This document shows, piece after piece, positions 12,343 through 26,376 of a stretch of 64,000 nucleotides of DNA. The notes under the pieces are model-generated. The model saw only the letters and a list, made by a program, of their open reading frames with translations, did no database searches and was not told the origin of the DNA. The stretch covers positions 9,408,041 through 9,472,040 of the forward strand of contig CM038917.1 of the NCBI GenBank assembly GCA_021904315.1, read 5' to 3'. Source of the DNA: Sphagnum magellanicum. Taxonomy: Eukaryota; Streptophyta; Sphagnopsida; Sphagnales; Sphagnaceae. Made by a program: the position numbers and the translations under genes. Every line of letters begins with the position of its first letter. Position 1 is the stretch's first letter.

Positions 12343-15300
12343 GTCTGGTGCCTCAGCATTCTTTTTTTCCACTAGATGTTGGCTTCCTCATTTCCTTTTC
12401 ATGCATATTCAACTTTTTCCATGTTGACAGACCTTATAAGAAACTTGGAAAAATGAAGTCACCTCTCATTTGTCATCTTCACCTTCTTACAAATTGTTAA
12501 AGGCTATGTACTTCATTTAGATTAGTTTCACATTTCCGTGAACAAAGATTATACATGATGTTTTTAACGGTCCATTTCCAAGCATTCAAGTTAGAATTAT
12601 CATGGAGAAGGAAGGATTGAGGGATCAAGATGTAAGCTATGAGGTTCCACATCTCCCACAAATCTTGATATCTAAAGTAAGAAAACTTTAGAGTTGAGCA
12701 CATTAATTCCATTATTTTGGGTTAGGAAAGCAAACATGAATGTCTATCAAATTAACATAGCTTCATATGTGTCAAAACATGTTAAATTTCTTTGAGAAGG
12801 TGTCAAATAATATAAACTCTCATTGATGAGCAAGAAGGATACTCTAAAGACAAATAAGTGGCATCATCCAATAGGCTTCATTGTGATATCTTTTCAATGA
12901 ATGATAAATGTTTTTGAAAACTTAGATGAAAAGGTCAGATAATCATCCAATCTCTTCATGTATGTAAATTGGTAGTGAGGGGGGCACTCTTCAAAATATG
13001 TTCTCATTAGGGTTTGTATGTGATGAAGCTTTTGAACACAACAAACTCCAAAGAATGTTCAACAAGGAAGCTTATGTGCACTTGGGTGAACAATTTTTGT
13101 AGACAAAATTGTTAGACTCCTATGCGATGAGCTCCCCTTTTGGATGTAGCCCACATGGAGACAATATCTTAAAGTGTGTGGATGATCTTTGTCCATGACT
13201 TGAAGTATGACCTCCATGTGATGTGTGTGAACTTGTGAAATTATTTAATCCAGCTTTTTATTAGTTAAAAGGTACTACCGTAGTACTATGGTGACACCTT
13301 CAACACATCTTTGTCAAATATAATTAATTAAATTTGAAGATTCCATGCCTAAAAAAGAAAAGTATTCCTGGATATTTAAAAAGATTTTTTTATTTTTCTT
13401 CACAAAATGTTATTCTTTGAAAAAAATAAAAAAATCAACCTTTCGACAAAAAGAATAACTCGTGTGGAAGTTGCCAAGGTACTAACTATGGTATTCAAAA
13501 CTAACTCTCATAAGTCCTAAGTCCTAACCAATGTTGACCCAATCCAACCCACAAGTTTTTAAAAAAAAAATCAAACTTGGAAATTGAGTTTAAACTAGAA
13601 CTGGAGGTTTCATCAAATTAGGAAATAAGCCGGACCCCGGAGCTCAAGATTCTCTTCAAAAGGGGGGGACCGATACACTATGTCCCCATGTAGCGAAGTG
13701 ATCCAAGCAGAGTCAATTGCGGATGATGGGTCTTTGGAGTGTGTTTGAAACCATCTCCAGAAATTCCCATGTTGACAATTTAGTTCGACGGACGGATGTC
13801 AACTCACCAACCGATCACCACCGAATAAGTAAACCAAGCAAGATATCCAAATGGCCAAGAGACTTGAACAATACCAATTTACCCCAACTTGACCAAGGTG
13901 AACCTAACCAAGGTAAACCTATAGCTTCACCTTGCTTGAGTGAGGCCTCTTATCTTGTACCCTTCTACTTTTTGAATTATTTTATGTTGAAATTCGTGTA
14001 CCAAGTACCTTACATTGGTTATGCACAAGAAGAGGGGCGGCAAACTTAAAAGTGGCTTTTGCCTTGCAGCCGGCCAACAAACAAGCATGGCGAGTACTTA
14101 AAGTGTTTTCGGACCTTAAAAGTGGCAAAGCTTACAAGACTCCAAATAAAGTTGTGTGAATATATTATATATCTTTATAGATTCGTCTTGTGGAATAACT
14201 TACACCTTGTGAACATTTTTTTTTGTTTGGCTTCAAAAGAGTTGACTTAAAAAAATTTAAGCTCTTCATCTCTCTTAAAAATTCAGAAATAATTAAAAAC
14301 CCATTTGAAATTCAATGAGATTTGCACACTTTGCGGATAACCAACAATTAGAGATGGAAAAAAGGCTCACATTTCAAAGGAAGGGTTATCTTAATGATAG
14401 TTTTATTAATTAATCAAAAAGATAAATTTCATTTTTGACTTTGCTCCAAAAGTCTTGACAACTTCTTTCAACTCTCATTTCTTGTTTGGAAATATGAACT
14501 AGCCAATTTATTTATTTATTTATTTTTTGGTCATTAATGACTTAATTTCTTTGTTCATTGGTTTTAGTCGATGTAAAATAATCATAAAGTAAGAATTGGA
14601 AAAAATATGGGCAAAAGATTAAAAAAAATTCAATGATTGCTCATGTTACAAAATTCAAACAACGTCAAGTAGATAACATTTGCCATAAACAATGGCAAAT
14701 GGTATTATATGTGGTATCTCATGCGATGGACGGACTTTGTCAAAACCTACTAATGTGGTGAATGTGAGTGTTGTTCCCCACAAAATCGTTGATGTTTGTA
14801 GCACTAAATTGCATGAGAAAATGGCCAAATTGATTGGCATGTTTGAGTATTTTGCTAAAGTGATCTATCTTTGTGGTTTATAAGGTATTAAGTGTTTTTT
14901 AAAAAATTGTCACAAAATAGCAAAAGTTTGTCACAAAGAATGTTCATTGTCATGGGTTATCCTGATTTTATAAATGGACCCATTATATAGTAAATGGGTA
15001 TGAGGTTGGATGTAAGAAGATTCATAATTGAATACTCAATCAATGGATTGCAAAAAAGGCACATGCATTTGAACCAAATTAATTAAAAAAAAAAAACAAA
15101 GATCTTGCAATTGATATCTTCTTGGATTTGTTAATTCAAAACAAATTATATTTTTTGAATATATATTTTTGGCTCAAATTGTTGGCATTCAAAATTCTTG
15201 GTTTGATGATAGATTCTTTACTTGTTTGAATCATTCTTAGTTGGTTAATTTCTTTCATTTCATGAACATACATACAAGATTTCAATGGAAATTTCAAAAT

Positions 15301-15869
15301 CTAAATCAATAATCACCAAAATAAATTATTGATAAATACATCAAATGATGCTATAACTAAGTGTGTTAGAAATGAGCATTTTGTTGATACTATAAAATAA
15401 TCATCATCATGGATGCAACCTATGCAACACTTCAAATCCCCACAAATGATTTTACAATAAGGGTGGAATTTAGGGCCTAGTCATTGTCTCATTTCATGGT
15501 GCACCTAGTGGAGCATACATTCCAAAGGTTGGGTGTTTTATCAAAAATTTTAAAATAATGTTTTTCAAATCCAAAATGTGTTCTTTCAATGTGGGCACCT
15601 AACATGATATGGGCATGAAAATAGCTTCAAATGCAAATTTGCAAACATGACCCTAACAACCAAAAACCATGACCCACCTCCTCCTCCCTTTGTGATGAGC
15701 AAGATTTGGAAAATTGGAAGTTGAAGGTTTCCAATTAAATTAAGGTAGTGATGTGCGCATTTACCATTCTAACTACCTACCTTCCAATTTCAAAATTTTG
15801 TTATTATGGAAATACATGACATCATGATTCAAACCATGTGCATTTTATAATGCAAAAAAGACCTTGTGT

Positions 15870-15900
<31 letters not shown>

Positions 15901-17638
15901 TTATACATATTTTGTTAATTATATTGATTTAAAAACCTTATGAATAAGGAACTTAAGAATTAAATTTACTCAAAATTCCTGATATATCAACAATGACATG
16001 TATCTTATTTTTTTTAAAGTAATGATTTCTTAAATTTCCAATTAAGAATTAATGGGTCTCTACAAAAGGCATACTATTGGGCAATCATCTTCCAAACCAT
16101 TGAAGGGGGCTGACCCAACCTTTTCCTTTAGGATTTTTCCCTAAGTATACGCATGATGTTTTGGTGACCAATTGATTTGAAGCCTTATTGTAAATGGATG
16201 GGGGTGATAAAAGTAACATGTGATGGTTGGAATTCATAGTCACATATTGGCTTGAATTTCATGTACTTGTTTTGTATTATGTGATTCAAATAGAGTTTGA
16301 AAATATACAAACTTCAATGCATATTCAATCCATATGCCCTAATGTACAATATTTCCAACAAGTGATTAAATCGAGATTCTACAACTTCAACAAATCTATA
16401 ATAATGATAATTAGATAGTTAGCCATCAAACATTCATACAAGTAAAAAAAAAAGGTTCAAATTGTGGAAATCTTAGAGCTTTCAAGTTCATAGGGTGAAA
16501 TGGGTAACCAAATTGCCCAAATATTTCAATTTTTGAAAATAAATGGTAACCTACAAGTTACAATTGATTAATATATTCTCAAATCACCATTTAATTTTCC
16601 CTTGAAAAGGTGATTTGTTCTTTGTGTGTGTGTGCATGTTTTGTGGGTGTTTTTGCTTTTATTTTACAACCATTAGAAGGGAAACAACATTCAAGGAAAT
16701 GGTAACCTGAAATTAATTAAACATTGTCAATCATCATTTAATTGTCCCTTGAAAACACACTTTTTATTTGTGTTTATTTATTTAGAATTACACCAACTAG
16801 AAGCAAAAGGGAAACAAAAAAATCTGGGGAGGATATATTACTTACTTACCTACACATATGATGATTTGAACTTACTTTCAAATTAAGCAAATTAAACATG
16901 GAAAAAAAATTCATAAAACCTAACTAGCATCACCACCATATCAAAAAAAAGAAAAAAAAAGAAAAAAAAAATCCCAAACCAAAAAAAGAAAGAGTTGCAA
17001 ACAAACACACCCTACACACCCACAATCATAACTCATAGGTTACACCCAGGTTCAAATCCAATCATGCTCTCTCCTACTAGGTACCTACCTAGCTGCAAAT
17101 TAAATTAAATTAAATAATTATTTTCCTGCCCCTCCCCCACCCGGCTACATTAGAAGGTTTCCTGTTTCCTCCACAAAAAAAGAAAATGAAAAAATAAATT
17201 AGAAAAGTCTAACACACCAAAAAAAAAAAAACGGGCCCCCAGCCCCCCGAAAAAAAATAAAAAAAGGAAAAAAAAATGGGGGGGGAGAACGTCTAGGTGA
17301 GTAGGTAGTAGGTACATACATTGACACCGTACAGAGAAAAGGTAGGTACCTTCCTCAGATGATAGGTACCTAAACACACCCAGAGGGAACCTCACACGTG
17401 GAAGAAGACCAAGCCAAAGCTCCGGACTCAAGTTCGGAACAGGTTTGGGAACCAGGTTCGGAGGATGGGTCAGTAGATAGGTTTGGAACTCGACTGGGCT
17501 TGAAGTTCTCAAGCCAATGTGAGGCTCGGAAATTGGTTCGGAAGACGACTTGGATAGGCTAGGTCATAGGTCCGGAAAGTAGGCAGGGTGGTCTAAACAC
17601 GGAAGTCTTTTCCCAAATCCACGCACTCGCGCGGACAC
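12343..17638. other. Gene-free interval with simple repeats
   Basis: No gene is supported. The 110-codon frame at 13717-14049 has no recognisable domain. A (CA)n run lies at 15873-15900. Purine-rich A-tracts lie at 16920-17000 and 17160-17290. Degenerate GGTTCGGAA words cluster at 17430-17580, just upstream of the Tubby-like gene's leader. Confidence 0.5.
15873..15900. repeat. (CA)n microsatellite
   Basis: Uninterrupted CA dinucleotide run of 14 units. Confidence 0.9.
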
Positions 17639-17639
17639 A

Positions 17640-19463
17640 TGCACAGCAGAACTCAAGCGGCGAGAGAGAGGGAGGGAGGGAGGCAGGGAGAGAGACACAA
17701 GAGAGGGAGAAAGAGACAGAGAGAGAAAAAAAATCCTCTCTTATTTTGTCGCCGTTGTTGCACCAACTTGTGCTGTTGTTTTCCCGATGTCGTATATCGC
17801 TTATTGGAACATCGGAGCAAGTCGGCTTGCTTTGGAGGAGAAGGAGGAGGCTCTTCTGGCGCACCATGCTGGTTTGCTTCTTGTTGTAGTAGTTCCGCCT
17901 CTGCTCGTGTGTGGAAGCTTATTGACTCCTCTTTTGGCCAGGTATGTAAAGTATGTAGTAGCGACTGTAGTATTTTCTTTTGTGTCTGTATGTGTTTTCG
18001 TATTGTGTTTCTCGAGAACGCAGAGAGGGCTTGACTTTCGGTGTGTTCTGAGGGTTGTAACAGGAATGAGAGGGACAAGTTTTGTGTCTTTCTTTTCTGT
18101 TTGCTGTTATGTTGTTCTCTGGAGATTTTTTGGTCGTTTTGTCTGGTTTCTAGGTTAATCCGTTTTTTTTGCTGCGTGTCTATGTGTCTGTCTGTGTGTT
18201 TTCGGGATTTTGATGTGTTGAGGTTTTCTTTTTGGAGTCTTTCATTCTCGGATGAGAGAGGTCAAGGTCGTGTAGGAGGGATACAGGAGGGTGTTTTCTT
18301 GTGTGAAGTAGGTGCGGTTTGGTCGCTGCTTTGGTTGTTGACCACGACCTTAACCGTAGAACCTTAGGGAGAGTTCTGTTCTATCTTTCTCTCTGTCTCA
18401 GATAGTCCCTTTTTATTTTTGTTGATCCTTTTCGAGGTTTCACGGGGCTCTGTTGTTGTGAAGGTGTTGAAGCTTTCATGCCTCACACGAGCTTGATATA
18501 TCCTTATGTGTGGTTGTTCTGCTTTTTTAGTTCTGTGCCGTCTGCTGCTCTTTTCCTGAAGCCTTCCTTCTTTTTTTCGAGTCTGAAAGCTGAGCACCTC
18601 TTTGTATGCAGGTAGTATAGGTAGAGTCTCAGTCTGCAGTGGAACAACTTCTGGAATACACGGATATTTGTTGCTGGAACGAAGGTGAAGTCTAAGAGGA
18701 AGGTCAAATCGACGGACGGCAGAAGAACAGTGCAAGCCACCACCTGGTTCTCAGTTCCTATAGCAAGGCTTTGTGGCATTGGATGCAGCTTGTCTGTTTA
18801 GTCTGCTAAGAGAAGGCTGCTGTCAAAGCTCCTTTCTTGGGGTGGTAAGTTAAGGGTCCAAGTGTAGACCTGCAATAAGCAGCTGAAAGGCTTGTTGAAC
18901 AGATTAGAAGAGCTCTTAGTTCAGGTCTCTAAGCTGGGCAAGCATGTGTAGCCATGGAACCTGATCTTGGGGATTTAAGACAGCTTTGGAGGAGTGCTGC
19001 TTGCCTATATCCGATGCTGTTTACTAAAAGTTGACATTGAGGATCACAACATGAAACATTTTGAAGCTGGACTGAAGGACTGGTCAGAACTTTAGTGTTC
19101 TTTGCAGTGACCATCAGATAAGCTAGACACACAAGTACACACTTCATGGAGGAGGGAGGTCACTGTTAGGAGTGCAGTTGTGGAGTAGGTCTTAGAGAGC
19201 TTTGGGGTCCTCTTGGATAGCTGCATCAATGCTTTAAGGATCTCCTGGAGATACAGAAGGCTGTCTCTCCACACTGATTGTGTTGCTGCTGAAAGGAGCT
19301 CACTTGAGTGGTGGCCTATTTGACAGATCTCTTTGATTGACAATCAGTTAACTCCGCTTGGTGGTTTACGAAGATTTAGTTCTCACTCTGCCAAAGAGGG
19401 CAGAGCTCCAGACGACTTCATAAGGCAGATTTCTAAGTGTGTGACCAAGTACCTCCCTCCAGC
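17640..19463 (+). promoter_or_regulatory. Probable long 5' leader of the Tubby-like gene
   Basis: About 1.8 kb of more GC-balanced DNA precedes the start codon. It opens with a purine tract of GAGAGAGGGAGGGAGG type (about 17662-17735). A strong splice donor CCAG/GTATGT lies at 17941/17942, followed by T-rich, intron-like sequence. Possible acceptors are GTATGCAG near 18612, CTGCAG near 18639 and CTCCAG just before the ATG. I infer a spliced untranslated leader but cannot fix its acceptor. ATGs at 17639 and 17787 open frames of more than 50 codons before the donor and could act as upstream ORFs. The transcription start is not visible. Confidence 0.4.
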
Positions 19464-22050
19464 ATGTCAGGTCAAAAGTCATCACTGATGCCCCTGAAGA
19501 GCTTGATTCGAGAGTTTCAGGAGATGAAAGGAGGAATAGGGAGTATTTCAAGGCGAAGTTTTGAAATCAAGCACCACCTCAAGGGTCGATCAAGCGGTGT
19601 GGTGCTGGATGAAACACAGCTTAGGGCTGACTCTCAAGAACAGCAGCAGAGTTGTTGGGCTAACATGCCACCAGAGCTCTTGAGAGATGTAATTCAGCGT
19701 ATAGAAGCTAGTGAGAATGTTTGGCCCATCCGAAAACATGTTGTTGCATGTGCTGCTGTTTGCAGCACCTGGAGAGAGATTACAAAAGAGCTTGTTGACA
19801 CCCCTGAACGATCAGGCAAATTGACATTCCCAATCTCTTTGAAACAGGTCAGGATCTCGTCTCACTCTTATCTAAATTGGCAATTGGATTGAAGAAATAG
19901 ATCATTTGGGCCTCCTGTTGTACATGAGAGTTTCTTCTTTCTTTGTCAGTTCTGTCTCAGCATGGCTCTTGTTACAGCTAGACTCCTGTGCTGTAGAGGT
20001 CATTGGCCTCCTCACTAACATCATGAGTGGCCATCCTAGATCTGGTATGATGCTGTTATACAAGATTTGGATGATAAGGGGTGAGAGCTGTGGATGGGTA
20101 AAGCCTGATGAGACAAGGGGAATGCAGAATTCTGAGGAGGAGTTTTTCTGAGCCATAGCACATATGTGTCATTGTCCGTTATCTACTTTAACCATTGGAA
20201 TGAAGGGAACTGTTGCAGGTATCATTTTGATTAATTCTGTAAAGACAGACTCTTGATTGTTCCAGTTGTTAATCTTGTCTACAGCCTGGACCTCGGGATA
20301 ATACTGTGCAATGTTTCATAAAGCGGGACAGAACAACATCTACATACCAGCTTTTTTTGGGTTTGCCTCCCAGTATGTCTCTTATTCCCTTTGAACACTG
20401 TTGGGAGATTGGGGAAACAATTGGTCCCTGTGTTGGAAACTTACAAAGCCAGCTTTCATTGTCATCCTAATGATGTTTCTTAGCAAGGAGTGGGCCTTTG
20501 TTTTAATTCTTTTGGGCTCTTGTATCTGGTTTGTTTGTTTGGTTTTGGATTTGTTGTTGGGGGGGGGGAGTGGCAGAGAAAGGTCTTTTCCTGGTTGATC
20601 TCTATGGCCTTAAATTCTTGTTTGTTAGTGTGGCAGCAGTGTACTCTATGCTTGTGCATATTTAGATGTTCATTTTTGTTATTCTTATGGTCCGCCAATA
20701 TTGGCTTCTGTCTCCTGTTGGTTGAATAGAAGTAGGATTCTTGAGATGGCTGCTAGAGTCTGTATCTGCTGATGTGTGTGTCAGTGATGTTTGTAGGCTC
20801 ATTACAGAGCCTTAACTGTTGGTCAATCACACAGCATCAGTAAAATAGTGTTCCTATTATGGGTAGCATGACTTCAATGGAGTTTTGCCAATTGTCTATG
20901 TACATGTGCCTCTGGTTCCTGCGTTTTTGAGAGGTAAATTTCTGACCTTGATTTCCTTTTGTCAATGCAGCCCTAGTTGAGAATGGGAAGTTCATGTTGG
21001 CCGCTCGAAAGTTTCGTCGGACCACCAGCACTGACTATGTCATATCCCTCAATGCTGATGATATGTCACGGGGAAGCAACACTTACCTGGGCAAGTTGAG
21101 GTAAGACATGTTTGCACATCTCCCTCTGTATGCCACCTTTCTCTTGATCTCGTGCACCTTGATCCTTTCTTCACTGAAGGAGTGTCATCTTCTTAGTCGT
21201 TCAATGCTAGAACATGAACCACACTTTTCGGTTCAGGGTGACATCATTTTGAGCTCAACTGTACATTCAGTTCACAACTGCATTTCCTGTCTCCTGACCA
21301 GTCTTCTGATTCACTTGGAATTGCAATGCTATGATGAGTCATCTCAGATGCTTGTGTGTTTTCAGGTCCAACTTTCTGGGCACAAAGTTCACCATTCATG
21401 ATAGCCAATCTCCCAACAGTGGGGCCATTGTTTCAACAAGCCGTTCTAGCCGGCGTATTGGGTCTAAACAAGTGGCTCCTCGAATGCCTACTGGGAGCTA
21501 CAACATTGCGCACATTGCTTATGAGCTGAATGTCTTAGGCACAAGAGGTCCCCGTCGCATGCAATGTACTCTCCATACTATTCCAGCCTCCTGTATGGAG
21601 TCAGGAGGCTCAGCCCCAACACCAACAGAGTTCTCTGCAGGCACACTAGAGGAAATCTCAATCCCACATTCTAGTGTCCTCTCTTCGCCAAGATCTAGAG
21701 CAGCTGTGGCTGATTGTAGCACCATTGACTGTGAATTTGCAAGTGGTCCCTTGACAAAAGATGGGCCCCTTGTGCTGAAGAATAAGGCACCCCGATGGCA
21801 TGAGCAATTGCAGTGCTGGTGCCTAAACTTTCGAGGGCGGGTCACAGTGGCCTCAGTGAAGAATTTCCAGCTTGTGGCTGCCACTGAACCAGCTCAACCA
21901 GTTGCTCAAAGTGACCATGACAAAGTTTTGCTCCAGTTTGGAAAGATTGGGAAGGACATGTTTACTATGGATTATCGCTATCCACTCTCAGCTTTCCAGG
22001 CCTTTGCCATTTGCCTAAGCAGCTTTGACACAAAGCTAGCGTGTGAATGA
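19464..22050 (+). CDS. Tubby-like F-box protein
   Basis: Four coding exons, 19464-19847, 20285-20372, 20971-21100 and 21366-22050, join in frame (intron phases 0, 1, 2; all GT-AG) into 428 residues, normal for plant TLPs. Residues about 64-110 are an F-box ([14 protein letters not shown], then VCSTWREI); the Tubby domain fills about 118-428. The phosphoinositide-binding signature is present: GKLRSNF with K199 and R201, after [14 protein letters not shown]. The block [15 protein letters not shown] and the end [16 protein letters not shown] are family hallmarks. By family knowledge, such proteins tether to PIP2 at the plasma membrane through the Tubby domain, and the F-box can join SCF ubiquitin ligases through a SKP1-like subunit. 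The start chosen is the ATG opening [14 protein letters not shown]; the frame extends nine codons upstream without another ATG. Which TLP subgroup it belongs to is not determined. Confidence 0.95.
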
Positions 22051-22176
22051 ATGGTGACTAACATCGGTGGCCAGTGGCTTGTGTATCTGAGGGTTTTCTG
22101 GCTAGAAGAACATGTGGAGGCTGTGCTTGCAGTTGGCTTGGGTGGCAAAGGGGCTTTTGTGTTGGACATTATGCAC

Positions 22177-22182
22177 AATAAA
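22177..22182 (+). terminator. AATAAA polyadenylation signal of the Tubby-like gene
   Basis: A canonical AATAAA lies 127 bp after the stop codon, a plausible 3' UTR length. The moderately GC-rich sequence continues beyond it, so longer transcript ends are possible. Confidence 0.45.
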
Positions 22183-25100
22183 TCTGTGCCTGATTACACC
22201 ATTCACAGGAAACCTGTAGATCATTACTTGTCATTGGTGCAGGTTCTGTAGGCTGCGACCAACACTGTCTACTCTTAATAGCAGCTAGAAGTTCCCATTC
22301 ATCGAGGAATGTACATATTGAATTTTTGCATTGGCTATCCGAGGTTAGGTCAGGTCTCTTAGTTGTAAGGGAGGGTATGAGAGGGTATATAGGCTAAACT
22401 AATAGCATAAGTGCAGGTAATAGCTTAAGTTCATGTTGCCATGGAAGGAAAAACTTGCCTTTTGAGATGCTTAAAAATCTGCATTTCTGTTCTTTCTGTT
22501 GCTTATCTTTGTCTACCTAGGATTTTTCTGTTCGGGACAGGACTTTGTGCATCACATGAGTGTTAATGCTCACAAGTTGTCTTTGTGGTGAAGCTTATTT
22601 GTTAGTGAAGTCAGTGAAAGGTTTTGGAAACTTGGAAAGTTGAGAGCTTAGCATGGAGGTTTGTCTTGGTAACATTTCATCATGAGGTTTCCTTTACATT
22701 TGGAGGCCATTCAAGTATATCTCAATATTGCACAGATGTCATATTTTCTGGGTTGATTTCATGTGGAGGGTCATGTGGATCCAGAGTTTCCAGCATCTCT
22801 GACCTCTCGCATGTCTTGCTTGTGGTATAACCTTACTTCTGCAGCTGTGTTTGAAACAGAGGAGGTGAGTTGATACACTGATTGGTGATGCATGGCCTAC
22901 ACTGTACAGTATATATATCATGGACACCAGAGACTGGCTTTCCATTTCCATCTCAGCAAGGGGAGGCAATATTCAACTAATCATCTCCTGGACTATATTG
23001 TCAAAGTTGAAGCCATTTGCTTAATGATGACTTCATCAAAATGGTTATTTCTACTGCCATATGTATATGCTTTCTAATCTATAAAATCTGGATATCTGCC
23101 TTGACTGTTCTCCTGGGTCTCCGATTGTTTGCTTTAATGCAACTCATGGGGCCCGAGAATTAGCCATGTGGACTAATCTTCTTCAGCAGTTATCGCTTCA
23201 GGAATTGATTAGTTTACAGCTGCTCTCTCTTTCACAGGCTTCAGTTCCTCAGTTTGATGCAGTATCTTATGAATGCAGTAGATTTGTTGTGCGTCAGATA
23301 TGTTTGTAGCCAAAGAAGAAAGCCGGACTTCTTCAGTGGTTCATGTTCAAATGATGCTCAACAAGGTTTTAGGTGAAATCTCATCCTTTGAGCAGGTCAA
23401 TATCTCAGAGGAAATGCATTGAGTTATTTATGTGCAAACTAATAAAAGGAAATGTGGATGTTATGCTTTCCAAGTGGATGTTATGCTTTCCAAATGGATG
23501 AAACTAATTTGTCCCTCATGTTTCCTCAATGTCAGATGTGAGGCAGGATTAGAGTTGTTCACAGGGATGGATGGAGTGTTTATGGATGGCTTGAGAATCT
23601 GTAAGAATTTGTGGAGTGCATATGAGGACATTTTCATATAGCATAAGGTCCATGTTAGGCTGTACAGGACCTTACATAATTTGTAAAGTCTCAGCAAGGG
23701 TGTTGTCAAAATTTGACAGGTTTTCAAGTAGGAGAAGGGCTCCATCTTTGAAAACCTTCTGAGATTTTCAATATGGTCCACTCTGCCTATTGGTCTATGA
23801 CCTCATAACAGGTACATCAAATCTTGGAAGGTTTGAAAGATAGGGCCTTTCTCCTATAATTATGGACTTTCTGAAAGTACTTTGCCCTTTCAATTCCAGA
23901 TCAAGTTATTATGTTACAGGAGGATCAAATTTGCTTTCATAATTTACAAACCACTTCTATGGGGAAAGGGTTGCTGTAACTCACAAAGAGGCTACACAAA
24001 TTTCTACAATAGGAGTGAGAAGGAGATCTTTATGGTATTGAGAAGGAAGATTCGAATCTAAACCCTAATACCAGACCTGTGTGGGCTCTCCCCATTTCCT
24101 GTGGACCTTAAAACTGGAGTAATCTCATGTTAAGCTCCCTACAAATAAGGGACCATGCTGGCCAGGTGTTCAATGCCAGGGTTGATACCATTCTTGATCC
24201 CATGTGTAAGCTTATATACAAAACCAGCGCTGGTCTAAAGTCTAAACCATATGAGTGCTCATAAATTATGCAAAATTCAGTTGAGTCATAATTCCTTCAG
24301 AGATCTTCATGTTGAATTGTCAGGCATATGCATGCACCTTATCAATTGTTGCAACAATGTGCCTATAGCCAACACTACTGCAACATCGCCCTTAATGTTG
24401 CAACATGTTAATTAAATAAATCACCACAACCAAGCGGAGAATAAACAAGGAAAGTTTGAAGAAAACAACTAAATCAGCTTACATTTGAAGCCTTGAAAGC
24501 TTCAGGTGAAGACATGAGTCATTATCAGATTTCGTCTCTAAATTCAATAAAATTGCATAATCATAGTCAGGCACAAACATTAGATTGAAGAACATATTGT
24601 TGGGTCTAAAATGTCAGCAACATAAAAGCACTAAAACATTTCACATTATGCACATTGTTTTCATTAAAGAAGAACATATTACCACCAAGTGGAAGAAACT
24701 TGACAAAGGAAACTGCTTGGTAGGGTTGTGGAGTGTAGAAAGGGAAAACATTTGGGTTCATACATATGTACCACTTACAAATGTCTCTAAGACCACACAC
24801 ATGTCTATACTAAAATTCATCCAACTACCTGACACACTTAATGTACATTGCTTTAGTTCGCTCGTCTCCATAACACAAAACTTTAGGTTCCAAATTCAAC
24901 GTTTGTGGTATTGACTGTAAAAGTTTAAGGGTCATGTTAGATGGCAATCCAAGGTCTCAAATCCTAGGGACCAACTTGAAGCAAATTTGAAACAAATTGA
25001 AGCCTTGAATTGGACCCTTCAGGTAAATTCAAAGAGATCAAATGAAAAGAAGTATCAATTATCCAAGTTAAAAGACAATAATCTTTTAAAATCCCAACAT

Positions 25101-26376
25101 GACCTAGTAGATGTATAAAGAGGGACAAGCCATTGGGAACAAAATTGATGTTGGAGCTCATGAACGCATGAAATTGAGAAAGAGAAATCTTGAAGTAATG
25201 TTGTCAAAGTGAAAGAAAGACCTAGTTGTAAGATGTAGATATTTGAAGGCTAGGTTAAATTAATTAGAAGCAAAGTATAAGACCAAACAAGCAAAGATAG
25301 TGTAAAGAAACTAAAGAACTAGAAATTGGAGATGTATCACAAGAAATGAGTTAATGAGAAAGTTAAAAGCAAAATACAACTACTTTACCTACCTACCTTT
25401 GTAAAAGGCACCCACCCATGCATTATGGAATTTTATTATATATTTTGCAATTATAAAATAAAATTAGACTTCCTTTGTTGCTCTTGATTTCAAGCGTGAG
25501 AGATAGGTCTAGGGATCATAAACACATAATGGCAAGGAGCAAAGAGACTCCACTTCCTCCTTCTTGGGTTGACATATATAGAGAATAAGTCTAGGGATTA
25601 AAAATTACAAACCGAATTAAAAATTAAAACTATTGGTACAAATTATAATTTGAATTTAAGAATATTTAATTTTTTTTGAAAGTCTTTTGTCACATGTAAA
25701 TGGGGTATAATGCACATGATGTATAAATTTGTTTTGTAAATTATAATATATGAAAATGAACCAAGATATATTGAATGTATTTTACATTGTAATTTGATCA
25801 ATTTTCAAATACACCACAAGACATGCACATTTTGAAAATGAATGCATATTCAACAATGATAATCATGTAACTACGAATTATTGGATTGATCTTCAACATA
25901 GGTAACACAATGCCAAAATTTGTCTTTCATGATCAAAACATTTTGAAATTATGTTTTAATTTAGTTATGTAGTCATATGTCCTTTACTCATATACATTTA
26001 ATCATTTTGTGACTACATTGTGATTGCATTATGATTACATGACTACAATTGCATTGCCATTACATGACTACAACTACTTTGGGACTACATAATGACTACA
26101 TTGAGACTACATGATTATTGTACTTAAGTTAGTAACTTATTTTGGTATTGGTTATTAACTATTTACTAGCTACCTAGGTAGCTATTGTACATCGTTATTA
26201 AGTAGTGGGTACCTACTTTAGCTAGGTGGTTAAACTTACCAAGGTACTTATTAAGTTACTACGTAGGTTATATATTATTAAGTATGTACCTAGTTAGGTA
26301 GCTAGGGTTGGTTATGTAAGTAAGTTAAAAACAATTGTTTATGATAATATTGTGACAACTTTTATCATGTAAAATA
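22183..26376. other. Intergenic interval
   Basis: No second gene is supported. Up to about 24.1 kb the composition stays transcript-like, but no frame shows a known domain. A perfect 20-bp tandem duplication beginning GTGGATGTTATGC lies at 23455-23494. A dispersed repeat lies at 24925-25020. Degenerate GACTACAT-type words fill about 25980-26110 and TAGGTAGCTA-type words 26150-26330. Confidence 0.45.
24925..25020 (+). repeat. Dispersed repeat, forward member
   Basis: This segment matches the reverse complement of 31586-31680 along its length. The shared order is AGATG..A, CCAAGGTCT/CCAGGGTCC, CCTA.GGGACCAA, GAAACA.ATTGAA and TTGGACCCTTC. The two copies are inverted relative to each other and 6.6 kb apart. 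It looks like one end of a transposon-derived repeat, but no complete element is visible. Confidence 0.55.

Noticed and set aside
13717-14049. 110-codon plus-strand frame
   Set aside because: No domain is recognised, and its setting looks like eroded transposon DNA rather than a gene.
17040-17065. GGTTCAAATCC resembling a pol III B box
   Set aside because: No A-box-like motif at tRNA spacing was found upstream.
17653-18078. Minus-strand 141-codon frame over the GA-rich leader
   Set aside because: It is generated by the purine tract read in reverse and has low-complexity composition. The plus strand is the leader of the Tubby-like gene.
18364-18779. Overlapping minus-strand frames of 91-123 codons
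   Set aside because: They have no recognisable domain, lie antisense to the putative leader, and two frames overlap without either looking coding.
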